Below, piece by piece: positions 16,738-25,355 of a stretch of 64,000 nucleotides of DNA; the first letter of the stretch is position 1; each line of letters begins with the position of its first letter. The position numbers and the translations under genes were made by a program. Source of the DNA: Mesorhizobium loti (lineage in GTDB: Bacteria > Pseudomonadota > Alphaproteobacteria > Rhizobiales > Rhizobiaceae). Location: the NCBI RefSeq assembly GCF_001510895.1, contig NZ_LPWA01000164.1:1-64000 (forward strand), in the 5' to 3' direction. The notes beneath the pieces were generated by a model. That model was not told the origin of the DNA. It made no database searches and worked only from the letters and a program-made list of their open reading frames with translations.

Positions 16738-17130
16738 TCACGACGGTGACAATTCATGCGCCGTCGCCACCACTTCCTTCAGTGAGGCGCCGCCGGAAGC
16801 TTCCGTCGCCGCCATCACCGCGCCCTCGACGATCGGTGCGTTGCAGACGACAATTCTGTGCGCGCGCGGCTCGCCGATCATCTCGATCGCCATCTCGCTG
16901 TTGGTCTCGGCGCCGCCGAGATCGACCAGGATGGCGACGCCGGCTTCCGACCAGGCCTTGTCGATCGCGCCCATGATCGCCTCGACGCTGGTACCGAGCC
17001 CGCCATGGCCGTTTCCGCCGCACCATGCAAGCGGCACTTCGTTGCCCACCATCTGCCGCACCATGTCGGCCGTGCCTTCGGCGACCAGCGGCGAATGCGA
17101 TACGATGACGATGCCTACATTGCTCATCAA
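16738..17130 (-). CDS. dhaM: DhaM, EIIA-Man-like phosphotransfer subunit
   Basis: The 130-aa protein corresponds to the first domain of DhaM. It opens VGIVIVSHSPLVAEGTADMV, with the phospho-accepting His in VSHS, and contains GGNGHGGLGTSVEAIMGAI and DLGGAETNSEMA, typical of the EIIA-mannose fold. It re-phosphorylates ADP bound to DhaL. The gene overlaps the dhaL stop by four bases (ATGA type), so the two are translated together. HPr and EI functions are on separate genes downstream. Confidence 0.9.
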   Translation of the reverse strand: MMSNVGIVIVSHSPLVAEGTADMVRQMVGNEVPLAWCGGNGHGGLGTSVEAIMGAIDKAWSEAGVAILVDLGGAETNSEMAIEMIGEPRAHRIVVCNAPIVEGAVMAATEASGGASLKEVVATAHELSPS

Positions 17131-17726
17131 GAACCCTCGATCGCTTCAGCGACTGCGCGCACCAAGAGCGCGGTCGAGCGCGCCCCGGCGTCCATGTGCC
17201 CGATCGAGCGCTCTCCCAGGAAGGAGGCGCGCCCGCGCAGGGCCTTCATCGGCACGGTAGCGTCCGCTGCCTTGTCGGCGACGGCGGCAATCTCCGTGCC
17301 CGTCTTGCCTTGCGCCAGCGCCTCATACACCGGTTGCAGCACGTCGAGCAGGGTTTTTTGTCCGGGCTGCGATTTGCCGCGCGCCGAGACCGCCTCGATC
17401 GCCTTGCTGAGCGCCGCCGTCAGCGCGGCGTGGTCCGGTGCTGGTGGCAATTCCTTGCCCAGCGCGATGAACAGCGTGCCGAACAATGGCCCGGAGGCGC
17501 CGCCGACCGTCATCACCAGCTTGGTGCCGACCGCCTTCAGCGCGTCCGGCAAGGGTTTTGTGGCGATTGCCTCCGTCTCGGCTCGCACGGCCTCGAAGCC
17601 GCGCTTCATATTCAGCCCATGGTCGCCGTCGCCGATTGCCTGGTCGAGCGCGGTCAGCTCATCGGCATGCGCCGCGATCGTGTCCGCCGCCGCCGCGATC
17701 AGTCTTGAGAAATCGGATGCGGCCAT
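17127..17726 (-). CDS. dhaL: Dihydroxyacetone kinase subunit DhaL (PTS type)
   Basis: This 199-aa ADP-binding subunit contains IGDGDHGLNMKRGFEAV, the form of the nucleotide/Mg site seen in PTS-dependent DhaL (GDGDHG), and the ASGPLFGTLF helix. It transfers phosphate from its tightly bound nucleotide to DHA on DhaK. The ATG at 17726 follows AAGGACAGAG. It lies 10 bases after the fused DHA kinase, which has its own DhaL-type domain with a different motif, so the two are not simple duplicates. Confidence 0.9.
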   Translation of the reverse strand: MAASDFSRLIAAAADTIAAHADELTALDQAIGDGDHGLNMKRGFEAVRAETEAIATKPLPDALKAVGTKLVMTVGGASGPLFGTLFIALGKELPPAPDHAALTAALSKAIEAVSARGKSQPGQKTLLDVLQPVYEALAQGKTGTEIAAVADKAADATVPMKALRGRASFLGERSIGHMDAGARSTALLVRAVAEAIEGS

Positions 17727-17736
17727 TCTCTGTCCT

Positions 17737-19377
17737 TCATGCCGGGGCAAACATGGCCGCCACGGCCGCGAACGCTTCTGCCACCGCAAAAGCGCCCGGA
17801 TCAGCTATGTCAAGCTCCCGGCCGATATAGGCGGAGCGGCCTGCCTTCGCCTTCTGCATCGCGGCGGTCGCCTCCGCGCCATGCCGGGCCGCTTTGGCAG
17901 CCGCTTCCAACCCGCTCGCGTCGAGCGCCTTGAGCGCCGGCTCCAGCGCATCGACCATGGTGCGGTCGCCGACCTTGGCGCCGCCGTAGAAGGTCATGCG
18001 GTCGAGGCCGGCGAGCAGCGCCTTGCCGAGCGGCGCGCCGCCGTTGAGCGACTGCGCCGCCGCAATGAAGAAGATCGACAAAAGCACGCCGCTGGAGCCG
18101 CCCATCGAGGTCCCCAATATATCGCCGATTGTGGCGAGCGTTGCGACCCGGTCGGCAAGCGGCAGCATGTCGATGCGGTCGAGCACACTGCGCGCGCCCG
18201 TCGCCACCGTTGAGCCGGTGTCGCCGTCGCCGGCCTTGGCGTCAAGGCCGTTCAGGGTTTCCTCGAGCGAGATCAGCTTCTCGCAGACGGCGGTGATCAG
18301 CCGCTCGGCGCCGGCGTCGCGGCTGGCTACTTTGACGATGTCGCGGGCGGCGGGCTTAGCGGCCGCCACGACAACTGGCGGGCGAACCTGCTTCGCCGGC
18401 AGCCAGGCATGCGGGCCGACCGACGCCTTGAGCCCCGCCTCACGCTCGGCATCCAGCTTGATCAGCGACAGCGAAAAGCCGTTCATGTTGAGCGCCGTCA
18501 TCAGATGCCCGGGACCCATCGTCAGCGTCACTGCCTTGGCCAGCGGCGAGGCAAGCACCGCATTGGCGATGAGCGACATTTCGAGCGGCGGCACCGATCC
18601 GAGATTGTTGATCAGCAAGGCGTAACGGCTGCCGGCGTCGAGCCGCGCGGCAAGGCGCTCGGCCATGATGGCGACCAGCCTGCCGGCGCCTTGCAGCGCG
18701 ATGCGCTCGACGCCCGGTTCGCCATGGATGCCGAGACCGAGTTCGCCATCGTCGGCGCCGAAGCGGTCCTCATGCGCCTGTCCAGGGATCGAGCAGGAGG
18801 ACAGCGAGATGCCCAGCGAAACGATATCTTTCGCCGCCGCGCGGGCCGCAGCGGCAACCGATGCGAGATCGTGGCCGGTTTCGGACAGGTGCCCGGCGAT
18901 CTTGTGCACGAACAGCGTGCCGGCGATGCCGCGCGGCTGGGCAATGTCGGGAAGCGCGATGTCATCGGCGACGATCACCATTTCGACCGCAAAACCTTCG
19001 GCGCGCGCCTTCTCGGCCGCGAGCCCGAAATTGAGCCGGTCGCCGGTGTAGTTCTTGACGATCAGCAGGCAGCCGGCCGGTCCGGTCGTCGCGCGGATCG
19101 CCGCCAGCACCGCCTCGACGCTGGGCGACGCAAAGATCTCGCCGGAAACCGCGGCCGCCAGCATGCCCGCGCCGACAAAGCCGGCGTGCGAAGGCTCGTG
19201 CCCGGCGCCGCCGCCGGACACGACGGCGACCTTCGTCTTGTCCCAGTCGGCGCGCAGCACGACCTTGACCTCGGGATAGCCGTCGAGCCGCGCCAGCGTG
19301 CCTGAGCCTGTAGTCGCGAGAAAGCCATCCAGCGCTTCGGTGACGATCGTGTCCTTGCGGTTGAAAAAGTGCTTCAT
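17737..19377 (-). CDS. Fused dihydroxyacetone kinase (DhaK-DhaL, ATP type)
   Basis: The 546-aa protein joins a DhaK domain (about 1-330; SGGGAGHEPSHAG and LGLGIHGEPGVERI with the DHA-binding histidine) to a DhaL domain (about 350-546; DAKAGDGDTGSTVATGARSVL). The GDGDTG form and the fusion match single-chain ATP-dependent kinases, which phosphorylate DHA, glyceraldehyde or related trioses. Start ATG is at 19377. It follows the ABC transporter genes and precedes the separate PTS-type subunits. Having both forms in one operon suggests two related substrates, or one substrate used under different energy states. Confidence 0.9.
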   Translation of the reverse strand: MKHFFNRKDTIVTEALDGFLATTGSGTLARLDGYPEVKVVLRADWDKTKVAVVSGGGAGHEPSHAGFVGAGMLAAAVSGEIFASPSVEAVLAAIRATTGPAGCLLIVKNYTGDRLNFGLAAEKARAEGFAVEMVIVADDIALPDIAQPRGIAGTLFVHKIAGHLSETGHDLASVAAAARAAAKDIVSLGISLSSCSIPGQAHEDRFGADDGELGLGIHGEPGVERIALQGAGRLVAIMAERLAARLDAGSRYALLINNLGSVPPLEMSLIANAVLASPLAKAVTLTMGPGHLMTALNMNGFSLSLIKLDAEREAGLKASVGPHAWLPAKQVRPPVVVAAAKPAARDIVKVASRDAGAERLITAVCEKLISLEETLNGLDAKAGDGDTGSTVATGARSVLDRIDMLPLADRVATLATIGDILGTSMGGSSGVLLSIFFIAAAQSLNGGAPLGKALLAGLDRMTFYGGAKVGDRTMVDALEPALKALDASGLEAAAKAARHGAEATAAMQKAKAGRSAYIGRELDIADPGAFAVAEAFAAVAAMFAPA

Positions 19378-19438
19378 GGATTTCGTCCAGTCCGTATCTG
19401 CGGTCGTCAATCGGTTGCAAAAAATGGCGCGAGCCGGG

Positions 19439-20452
19439 TTACATCAGTCTTTGCCCGTCCGAGCCGAAATAAAGCGGCGAGCGATAGCGGATCGTCACTC
19501 TGTCCCCCTTTTCAAGCGCCGTGTCGGGATCGGTCAGCGTCACCAGCCTCTTTGCCCCGACCGTCACATGCAGATGGTTCTGGTCGCCGAGATGCTCGAC
19601 CCAGTCGACGACGCCGTCGGCATGCCCGTTCGCCGCCTTTTCGATCGACAGATGCTCGGTGCGCGCGCCGATCGTCGTCGTGCCGGTCGGCGCACCGCCG
19701 TCGGGCAGCAGCCCGGCCGGCAACAGGTTGATCGCCGGCTGACCGAGGCGGGCCGCGACATGAAGGTTTGCCGGCTCAGAATAGATCGCGCGCGGCGTGC
19801 CGATCTGCACCAGCACGCCATCGGCCAGGATGCCGATGCGGTCGGCCATGGTCATCGCCTCGATCTGGTCGTGCGTGACATAGAGCATGGTGGCGCCAAG
19901 CTCGGACTGGATGCGCTTCAGTTCCAGCCTGAGATCGGCGCGCAGCTTGGCGTCGAGCGACGACAGCGGCTCGTCCATCAGGTAGATGGCGGGCTTGCGC
20001 ACCAGCGCGCGGCCGATGGCGACACGCTGCATCTCGCCGCCCGACAATTTGGTCGATCGATTGCCGAGCTTGTGGTCGATGCGCACCATGCGGGCTACTT
20101 CCTCGACCCGGCGGCGGATCGCTTCTTCCGGGAACCGCCGCGCCGGCGAGCGCAGCGGGAAGGCGAGGTTGTCGAAGACCGAAAGATGCGGATAGAGCGA
20201 GTATTGCTGGAAGACGAAAGCGGTGTCGCGCTCGGCGGGCGACAGTGCCGTCGCATCGTGCCCGCCAATGCGGATTGTACCGCTATCCGGCCGCTCCAGC
20301 CCTGCAATCAGCCTCAGCGTCGTCGTCTTGCCGGCGCCGGTCGGCCCGAGCAGCACGACGAACTCGCCGTCCTTGATCTGAAGGTCGAGATCGTTGACGG
20401 CGACGGTCTCGCCAAAACTTTTGGTCACACCCTGGACGTGGACGTCAGCCAT
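19439..20452 (-). CDS. ABC transporter ATP-binding protein (MalK/UgpC type), first of two
   Basis: The 337-aa ATPase has Walker A GPTGAGKTT, signature LSGGEMQRVAIGRA, Walker B YLMDEPLSSLD and the switch His in VTHDQIEAM, followed by a C-terminal OB-fold (TOBE) regulatory domain of about 100 residues. It energises the carbohydrate-type importer encoded upstream. The ATG at 20452 has GGAGGCG upstream and overlaps the end of the preceding ATPase gene by eight bases. Paired non-identical ATPases are known in rhizobial glycerol importers (GlpS/GlpT), which this operon resembles. Confidence 0.9.
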   Translation of the reverse strand: MADVHVQGVTKSFGETVAVNDLDLQIKDGEFVVLLGPTGAGKTTTLRLIAGLERPDSGTIRIGGHDATALSPAERDTAFVFQQYSLYPHLSVFDNLAFPLRSPARRFPEEAIRRRVEEVARMVRIDHKLGNRSTKLSGGEMQRVAIGRALVRKPAIYLMDEPLSSLDAKLRADLRLELKRIQSELGATMLYVTHDQIEAMTMADRIGILADGVLVQIGTPRAIYSEPANLHVAARLGQPAINLLPAGLLPDGGAPTGTTTIGARTEHLSIEKAANGHADGVVDWVEHLGDQNHLHVTVGAKRLVTLTDPDTALEKGDRVTIRYRSPLYFGSDGQRLM

Positions 20453-21551
20453 GGCGCGCCTCCGCTGCCTGGTCATGCATGGCGGTCTTCACCGCGCGAC
20501 CCGATCCCTTCTCGAACAGCGACAGCCGCGCGCTGCTCAACGCCAGCCCTACCTGTTCGCCGGGGTTCAGATGGATACCGGCCGGCACGCGGGCCTTGAT
20601 GATGCCGTCGGCCGTCTCCACCGCGACGATCTGCGTGGTGCCGAGATATTCGGTGCCGTAGATCGCGCCGCGCAGCTTCGATGCGTCGTCGAAGCGGATG
20701 TGCTCTGGCCGGATGCCGAGCGCCATGTCGGCGGGTGCGATATCCTCGCGCACCTCCGGCACGGCCACTGCGGCGCCCTGCACGACGATCTCCTTGGCGC
20801 CCCTGGCGAGTCCGCCGCCGAAGCGCAAAAAGTTCATCGGCGGTGAGCCGATGAAGTCGGCGACGAACATCGTTGCCGGCCGGTCGTAGATCTCGCGCGG
20901 TGTGCCGAACTGCTCGATGACGCCGTGGTTCATCACCGCAATCTTGTCGGCCATCGACATGGCTTCCATCTGGTCGTGCGTGACATAGACCGTGGTGGCG
21001 TGGATGCGGTTGTGCAGTTCGCGCAGCTCGTGGACCATGAGGTCGCGGAACTCGGTGTCCAAAGTGCCGAGCGGCTCGTCCATGAGAAAACATTTCGGCC
21101 GCCGCACGATGGCGCGGCCGAGCGCGACGCGCTGGCGGTCGCCGCCGGCAAGGCCGGAGACCGATTTGTCGAGCAGATGGTCGATGCGAAGCAGCTTCGC
21201 CGTCTCCTCGACACGCGCGCGAATGTCGGCCGAGGGCATGCCTTGCGCCAGCAGCGGGAAGCCGATGTTCTTACGCACATTCATGTGCGGATAGAGCGCG
21301 AAGAGCTGGAAGACGAAGGCGATGTCGCGCTCGCGGGCGCGGCGCATGGTGACGTCCTCGCCGCCGAGCAGGATCTTGCCGCCGGTCGGCAGCTCCAGGC
21401 CCGCGATCATGCGCAGCGTCGTCGTCTTGCCGCAGCCGGACGGCCCGAGCATGACGAAGAACTCGCCGTCCTCGACGACGAAGTTGGAATCCTGCACGGC
21501 GACGAACTCGCCGAAGGCTTTCCTGAGGTTCTGAACACGGATCTCGGCCAT
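20445..21551 (-). CDS. ABC transporter ATP-binding protein, second, with divergent signature
   Basis: This 368-aa MalK-like ATPase has Walker A GPSGCGKTT, Walker B FLMDEPLGTLD, the H-loop VTHDQMEAM and a TOBE tail. Its signature motif is LAGGDRQR instead of LSGGQ. The partner ATPase at 19439 keeps LSGGE, so a heterodimeric nucleotide-binding pair with two slightly different sites is likely. The ATG at 21551 lies right after the small membrane protein stop. The C-terminal residues overlap the next gene, consistent with one transcript. Confidence 0.9.
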   Translation of the reverse strand: MAEIRVQNLRKAFGEFVAVQDSNFVVEDGEFFVMLGPSGCGKTTTLRMIAGLELPTGGKILLGGEDVTMRRARERDIAFVFQLFALYPHMNVRKNIGFPLLAQGMPSADIRARVEETAKLLRIDHLLDKSVSGLAGGDRQRVALGRAIVRRPKCFLMDEPLGTLDTEFRDLMVHELRELHNRIHATTVYVTHDQMEAMSMADKIAVMNHGVIEQFGTPREIYDRPATMFVADFIGSPPMNFLRFGGGLARGAKEIVVQGAAVAVPEVREDIAPADMALGIRPEHIRFDDASKLRGAIYGTEYLGTTQIVAVETADGIIKARVPAGIHLNPGEQVGLALSSARLSLFEKGSGRAVKTAMHDQAAEARHG

Positions 21552-21553
21552 GG

Positions 21554-21760
21554 CTATTCCGGGAATTTCGAGACGATGATGAACATGGCCGTGCCGGCGA
21601 GCATCGTGACGAAGGAATAGCCGTAGAGCGCCAGTGCGAAGGGCTGGAACAACATCAGGAAGCCGATGGCGATGATCGCGGTGGCGATGTTTTCCATCAG
21701 GCCGCGCCTTGCCCATATAGGCCAGCGCGATTTGCGTTTTGCAGGCTGGATCGTGCTCAT
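21554..21760 (-). CDS. Small transporter-associated membrane protein, 68 aa
   Basis: The protein has a basic N-terminus (PAKRKSRWPIWARRG) and then two hydrophobic stretches (ATAIIAIGFLMLFQPFALALY and VTMLAGTAMFIIVS). Its start overlaps the permease stop by four bases and the ATPase follows two bases after its own stop, so it is part of the importer operon. A small membrane protein of unknown role (GlpU, DUF2160 type) is found in the rhizobial glycerol ABC operon with the same set of partners; membership in that family is likely but not proven here. Confidence 0.75.
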   Translation of the reverse strand: MSTIQPAKRKSRWPIWARRGLMENIATAIIAIGFLMLFQPFALALYGYSFVTMLAGTAMFIIVSKFPE

Positions 21761-22707
21761 TTGCGCACCGCGCCGAAGGTGATGCCGCGCAGCAATTGCT
21801 TGCGGAGCAGGATGGTGAAGACGAGGATCGGCACCAGGAAGATCGTCGTGCCGGCGGCCACCGCCGGCCAGTCCTGGCCGCCCTCGCCGATGATGGTCGG
21901 GATGAAGGGCGGCGCGGTCTGCGCCGTGCCGGAAGTGAGCAGGGCGGCGAACGCATATTCGTTCCAGGCGAAGATCAGGCAGAAGATGGCGGTGGCGGCA
22001 ATGCCGGTCGTCGCTTGCGGCAGCACGGTGCGCCAGAAGGCCTGCAGCCGCGTGTAGCCGTCGATCATCGCCGCTTCCTCATACTCGCGCGGGATCTCGT
22101 CGATGAAGCCCTTGAGCAGCCAGACGGCTAAAGAGACGTTGACTGCGGTGTAGAGCAGGATCATGCCGAGCGCGGTGTCGGAGAGACCGAGCTCGCGGTA
22201 CATCAGGTAGATCGGGATCGCCACCGCGATCGGCGGCATGAAGCGCGTCGACAGGATGAAGAACAGGAGGTCGTCGGCCAGTGGCACCTTGAAGCGCGAG
22301 AAGCCATAGGCCGAGAGCGTGCCGAGGAAGACGGCGCAGAAGGTCGAGCCGAAGGCGATGATCAGCGAATTGACGAAGCGCGGCAGGAAGTTCGACGGCC
22401 CGGCGATCACCATATTGCGCTTGCGCACGGTCTCGTCGCAGAAGCCGGTCGCAGGCCCCAGCGAGTTGATATATTCCGGCGTCTGCCTGGTGCGGGTGGT
22501 GAACAGGTTGCAATAGCCCTCGATGCTCGGCTGGAAGACGATTTTTGGCGGATAGGCGATCGAATCTGGCGGCGTCTTGAAGCTGGTTGCGAAGATCCAG
22601 AGCAGCGGCACGATCGAGATCAGCGCGTAGCCGACGACGAGCGCGCCGGCGATCCGCTTCGAGTTGGCCGAGGGCGCGACGACGGAATGGGCGGTGGTCA
22701 GGCTCAT
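21757..22707 (-). CDS. ABC transporter permease (MalG family)
   Basis: The 316-aa inner-membrane protein has about six hydrophobic segments and the EAA loop near the C-terminal side (EYEEAAMIDGYTRLQAFWRTVLP), where the ATPase docks. It has a long periplasmic loop after the first helix. With the 22704-23651 permease it forms the channel for a sugar or polyol. Its ATG overlaps the stop of the upstream permease (ATGA). Confidence 0.9.
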   Translation of the reverse strand: MSLTTAHSVVAPSANSKRIAGALVVGYALISIVPLLWIFATSFKTPPDSIAYPPKIVFQPSIEGYCNLFTTRTRQTPEYINSLGPATGFCDETVRKRNMVIAGPSNFLPRFVNSLIIAFGSTFCAVFLGTLSAYGFSRFKVPLADDLLFFILSTRFMPPIAVAIPIYLMYRELGLSDTALGMILLYTAVNVSLAVWLLKGFIDEIPREYEEAAMIDGYTRLQAFWRTVLPQATTGIAATAIFCLIFAWNEYAFAALLTSGTAQTAPPFIPTIIGEGGQDWPAVAAGTTIFLVPILVFTILLRKQLLRGITFGAVRK

Positions 22708-23651
22708 CTCTGCTTCACCTTGTTGAGCGCCTTGACGTAGATGTTGGCGAGGCCAAACACAGCGACGAACAGGATGATGGCGAAGGCCGAGGAATAGCCG
22801 GTGCGCCAGCTTTCGAAGGCCTGCCGCTTCAGCGTGATCGAGGCGACCTCGGTGGTCGAGCCCGGCCCGCCGCCGGTCAAAAGGTTGACCATGTCGAACA
22901 TCTTGAAGTTCTCGATGCCGCGGAACAGCACCGCCAGCATGATGAAGGGCAGCGCCATCGGCAGGGTGATCGACCAGAATTGCCGCCAGTTGGAGGCGCG
23001 ATCGACCTCGGCCGCCTCATAGATGTATTCGGGGATGGAGCGTAAGCCCGCGAGGCAAATCAGCATCACGTAAGGCGTCCACATCCAGGTGTCGACGATG
23101 ATGATCGCCCAAGGCGCCAGCTCGACATTGGACAGCATCTGCACATTCGTCGGCGGGATGCCGGTGAGAAAGGAGACCGCGTAGGCGAACAGCCCGATCT
23201 GCGGCTCGTAGAGGAAGCGCCAGAAATTGCCGACCACCGCCGGCGACAGCATCATCGGCACCAGGATGATGGTCGTCCAGAAGGCGTGGCCGCGGAATTT
23301 GCGGTCGATCAGCCAGGCCAGCGTGAAGCCGATCACCGTCTGCAGAAGGATCGTCCAGAACACGAAATGCGCCGTCGTCTGCATGGCGATCCAGATGTCC
23401 TGGTCGCCCAGGATACGCTGATAGTTGGCGAGCCCCAGATTCTTCACAACCTCGTTGGGGCGGTTGGCGCGGTAGTTGGTGAAGGAGAGATAGATTGCCC
23501 AGAACAGCGGGAAGATGTTGATGGCCAAAAGCAACAGGATCGTCGGCGAGATGAACAGCCAGGCGAGGCCCTTGTCGCTGATGCCCCGGATCTTCTTGGC
23601 CAACGGCTCCGGCGTCGCCCGGGCAAAGTTGTCCGCAGTCCGATCGAGCAT
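22704..23651 (-). CDS. ABC transporter permease (MalF family)
   Basis: This 315-aa permease has an N-terminal cytoplasmic tail, six membrane segments and the EAA-type loop YEAAEVDRASNWRQFWSITLP. It pairs with the MalG-type permease downstream. The ATG at 23651 follows AGGA by eight bases; a GTG at 23672 extends the frame without better support. It lies about 107 bases after the binding protein gene, a common place for an mRNA-stabilising gap. Confidence 0.9.
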   Translation of the reverse strand: MLDRTADNFARATPEPLAKKIRGISDKGLAWLFISPTILLLLAINIFPLFWAIYLSFTNYRANRPNEVVKNLGLANYQRILGDQDIWIAMQTTAHFVFWTILLQTVIGFTLAWLIDRKFRGHAFWTTIILVPMMLSPAVVGNFWRFLYEPQIGLFAYAVSFLTGIPPTNVQMLSNVELAPWAIIIVDTWMWTPYVMLICLAGLRSIPEYIYEAAEVDRASNWRQFWSITLPMALPFIMLAVLFRGIENFKMFDMVNLLTGGGPGSTTEVASITLKRQAFESWRTGYSSAFAIILFVAVFGLANIYVKALNKVKQR

Positions 23652-23758
23652 GGTTAGTCCTGCTTCGGTCACGGGTGTGTCTCGTCGATGGAATTTATCT
23701 GAACTGCGTCCCGTGCCAAGGGCGGCACGGGACGCGTCGGTCTGGCTCGGGAGGAGCC

Positions 23759-25086
23759 TTACATCTTGCCGTCGTCCTGGAAGGTCTGCGTCCAGTCCTT
23801 GACCAGACTGTCGAGCGCTTCCTGCGCGGTGCCCTTGTCGGCCACCACATAGTCATGAACGCGCTTCTGCATCGCTTGCAAAAGCGTGGCGTAGCTCGGC
23901 TCGGCCCAGAAATCCTTCACGATCGCCATCGATTCCAGGAAGGTCGACGCGTAGGGTTGGCTGGCCGGGAACTTGGGGTCGTTCACCACCGCGTTGAGAC
24001 AGGAGTAGCCGCCCAGCGCCCACCATTTGGCCTGCACATCCTTGTTGGCGAACCACTTGATATATTTCAGGGCGGATTCCTGTTTGTCGGAATACGAGAC
24101 CACAGAGATGCCCTGGCCGCCGAGTTGGGCGAAATGACCCTTCGGGCCGGCGGGATTGGCGAAGAAGCCGATCTTGTCGCCTCCTACCTTCTCGTCCTTG
24201 TAGAGGCCGGGCCAGGTGAATGCGAAGTTCATGTGCAGGGCAACTTGGCCCGATTTGAAGGCGTCGGCCGATTCACCCATGTAGACGTTCGACGACCCGG
24301 GAGGCGTGCAGCAATCATAGAGCTTCTTGTAGAATTCGAGGCCCTTGACCGCATCCGCCGAGTTGACGAAACCCTGCATGTCGTAGGCTTTGTTCGGGTT
24401 CTGATAGTCGAAGCCATAGTCGTACAGGACGTTGGTTACGCCCATGGTGATGCCTTCCGATCCGCGCTCGGTATAGATCGAGGCGCCATAGACGGTCTTG
24501 CCGTCGATCTGCCGCTTCTGGAAGAATTCGGCGATCTGCATCAGCTGGTCATAGGTCTTGGGCGGCCCGAGCTCCCAGCCGTATTTGTCCTTGAATTCCT
24601 TCTGCAGTTCCGGCCGCGAGAACCAGTCCTTGCGGTAGGTCCAGCCGACGACGTCGCCCATGGCCGGCAACGCCCAGTAGTTCGGCGTGTTCTTCGGCCA
24701 TTCGGAGTAGCCGACCACGGTCGCCGGTACGAAGTCGTCCATGCTGATATGCTCCTTGTCGAAGAAGTCGTTCAGCTTGACGTAGTGGCCGTTCTCGGCG
24801 CGCCGCCGATCCACTGGCTGTCGCCGATGATCAGGTCGCAGAGCTTGCCATGCGAGTTGAGCTCGTTGAGGAAGCGGTCGGCATAGTTGGTCCACGGCAC
24901 GAACTCGAACTTCATGCCGATGCCGGTTTGTTTGGTGAAGTCCTTGGACAGTTCCACGAGCGCGTTGGCCGGATCCCAGGCCGCCCAGCACAGCGTCAGG
25001 TCTTCCGCATGCGCGACGTTCGAGACGGCTGCCGACGCGGTGATCGCCGAGGCCAGTCCCAACGCCAGTTTCCAGGTCGATTTCAT
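23759..25086 (-). CDS. Extracellular solute-binding protein, frameshifted
   Basis: A family 1 carbohydrate-binding protein of about 442 aa. The N-terminus is a Sec signal peptide (MKSTWKLALGLASAITASAA to AHA). The mature part starts EDLTLCWAAWDPANALVEL and has Trp-rich ligand regions typical of sugar or polyol binding. The ATG at 25086 follows GGGAGG. The frame breaks near 24797-24803. One added base joins DSQWIGG to AENGHYVKLNDFF, which is the expected continuation in this family. It delivers the solute to the permeases downstream. Coupling to DHA kinases suggests a triose, glycerol-like polyol, or a sugar cleaved to DHA. Confidence 0.85.
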
Positions 25087-25189
25087 GCCTTACCTCCCAT
25101 TTGCGAAACGCGTCCGGATGACGGTTTCAAAAGCCCTCAACCCTCGCTCCTCCGAGGGCCTGAACATGGCGCGCGACGCGCTGCCGATG

Positions 25190-25228
25190 TTTAGTAATTT
25201 GTTTAGTGATGCTCTTTTTACTAAACAA
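25190..25228. promoter_or_regulatory. Inverted-repeat operator candidate upstream of ABC/DHA-kinase operon
   Basis: TTGTTTAGT (25199-25207) is mirrored by ACTAAACAA (25220-25228) with a 12-base gap. A further TTTAGTAA half-site lies at 25190-25197. The motif is about 110 bases upstream of the binding protein ATG, in otherwise GC-rich DNA. No cognate regulator can be assigned; the HTH-like gene at 14361 is one candidate. Confidence 0.5.
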
Positions 25229-25355
25229 GGCAAGCGAATTCGTTGCTGCGCCGCAGCATGGCGAAAGGCGCGGTTGAAATCGTTGGGAAATAACTGCCGG
25301 CCAATCCGACCGGATCGCTCGTCAGTCGGCTACTTGACCGTCTTCGTGCTCACGG

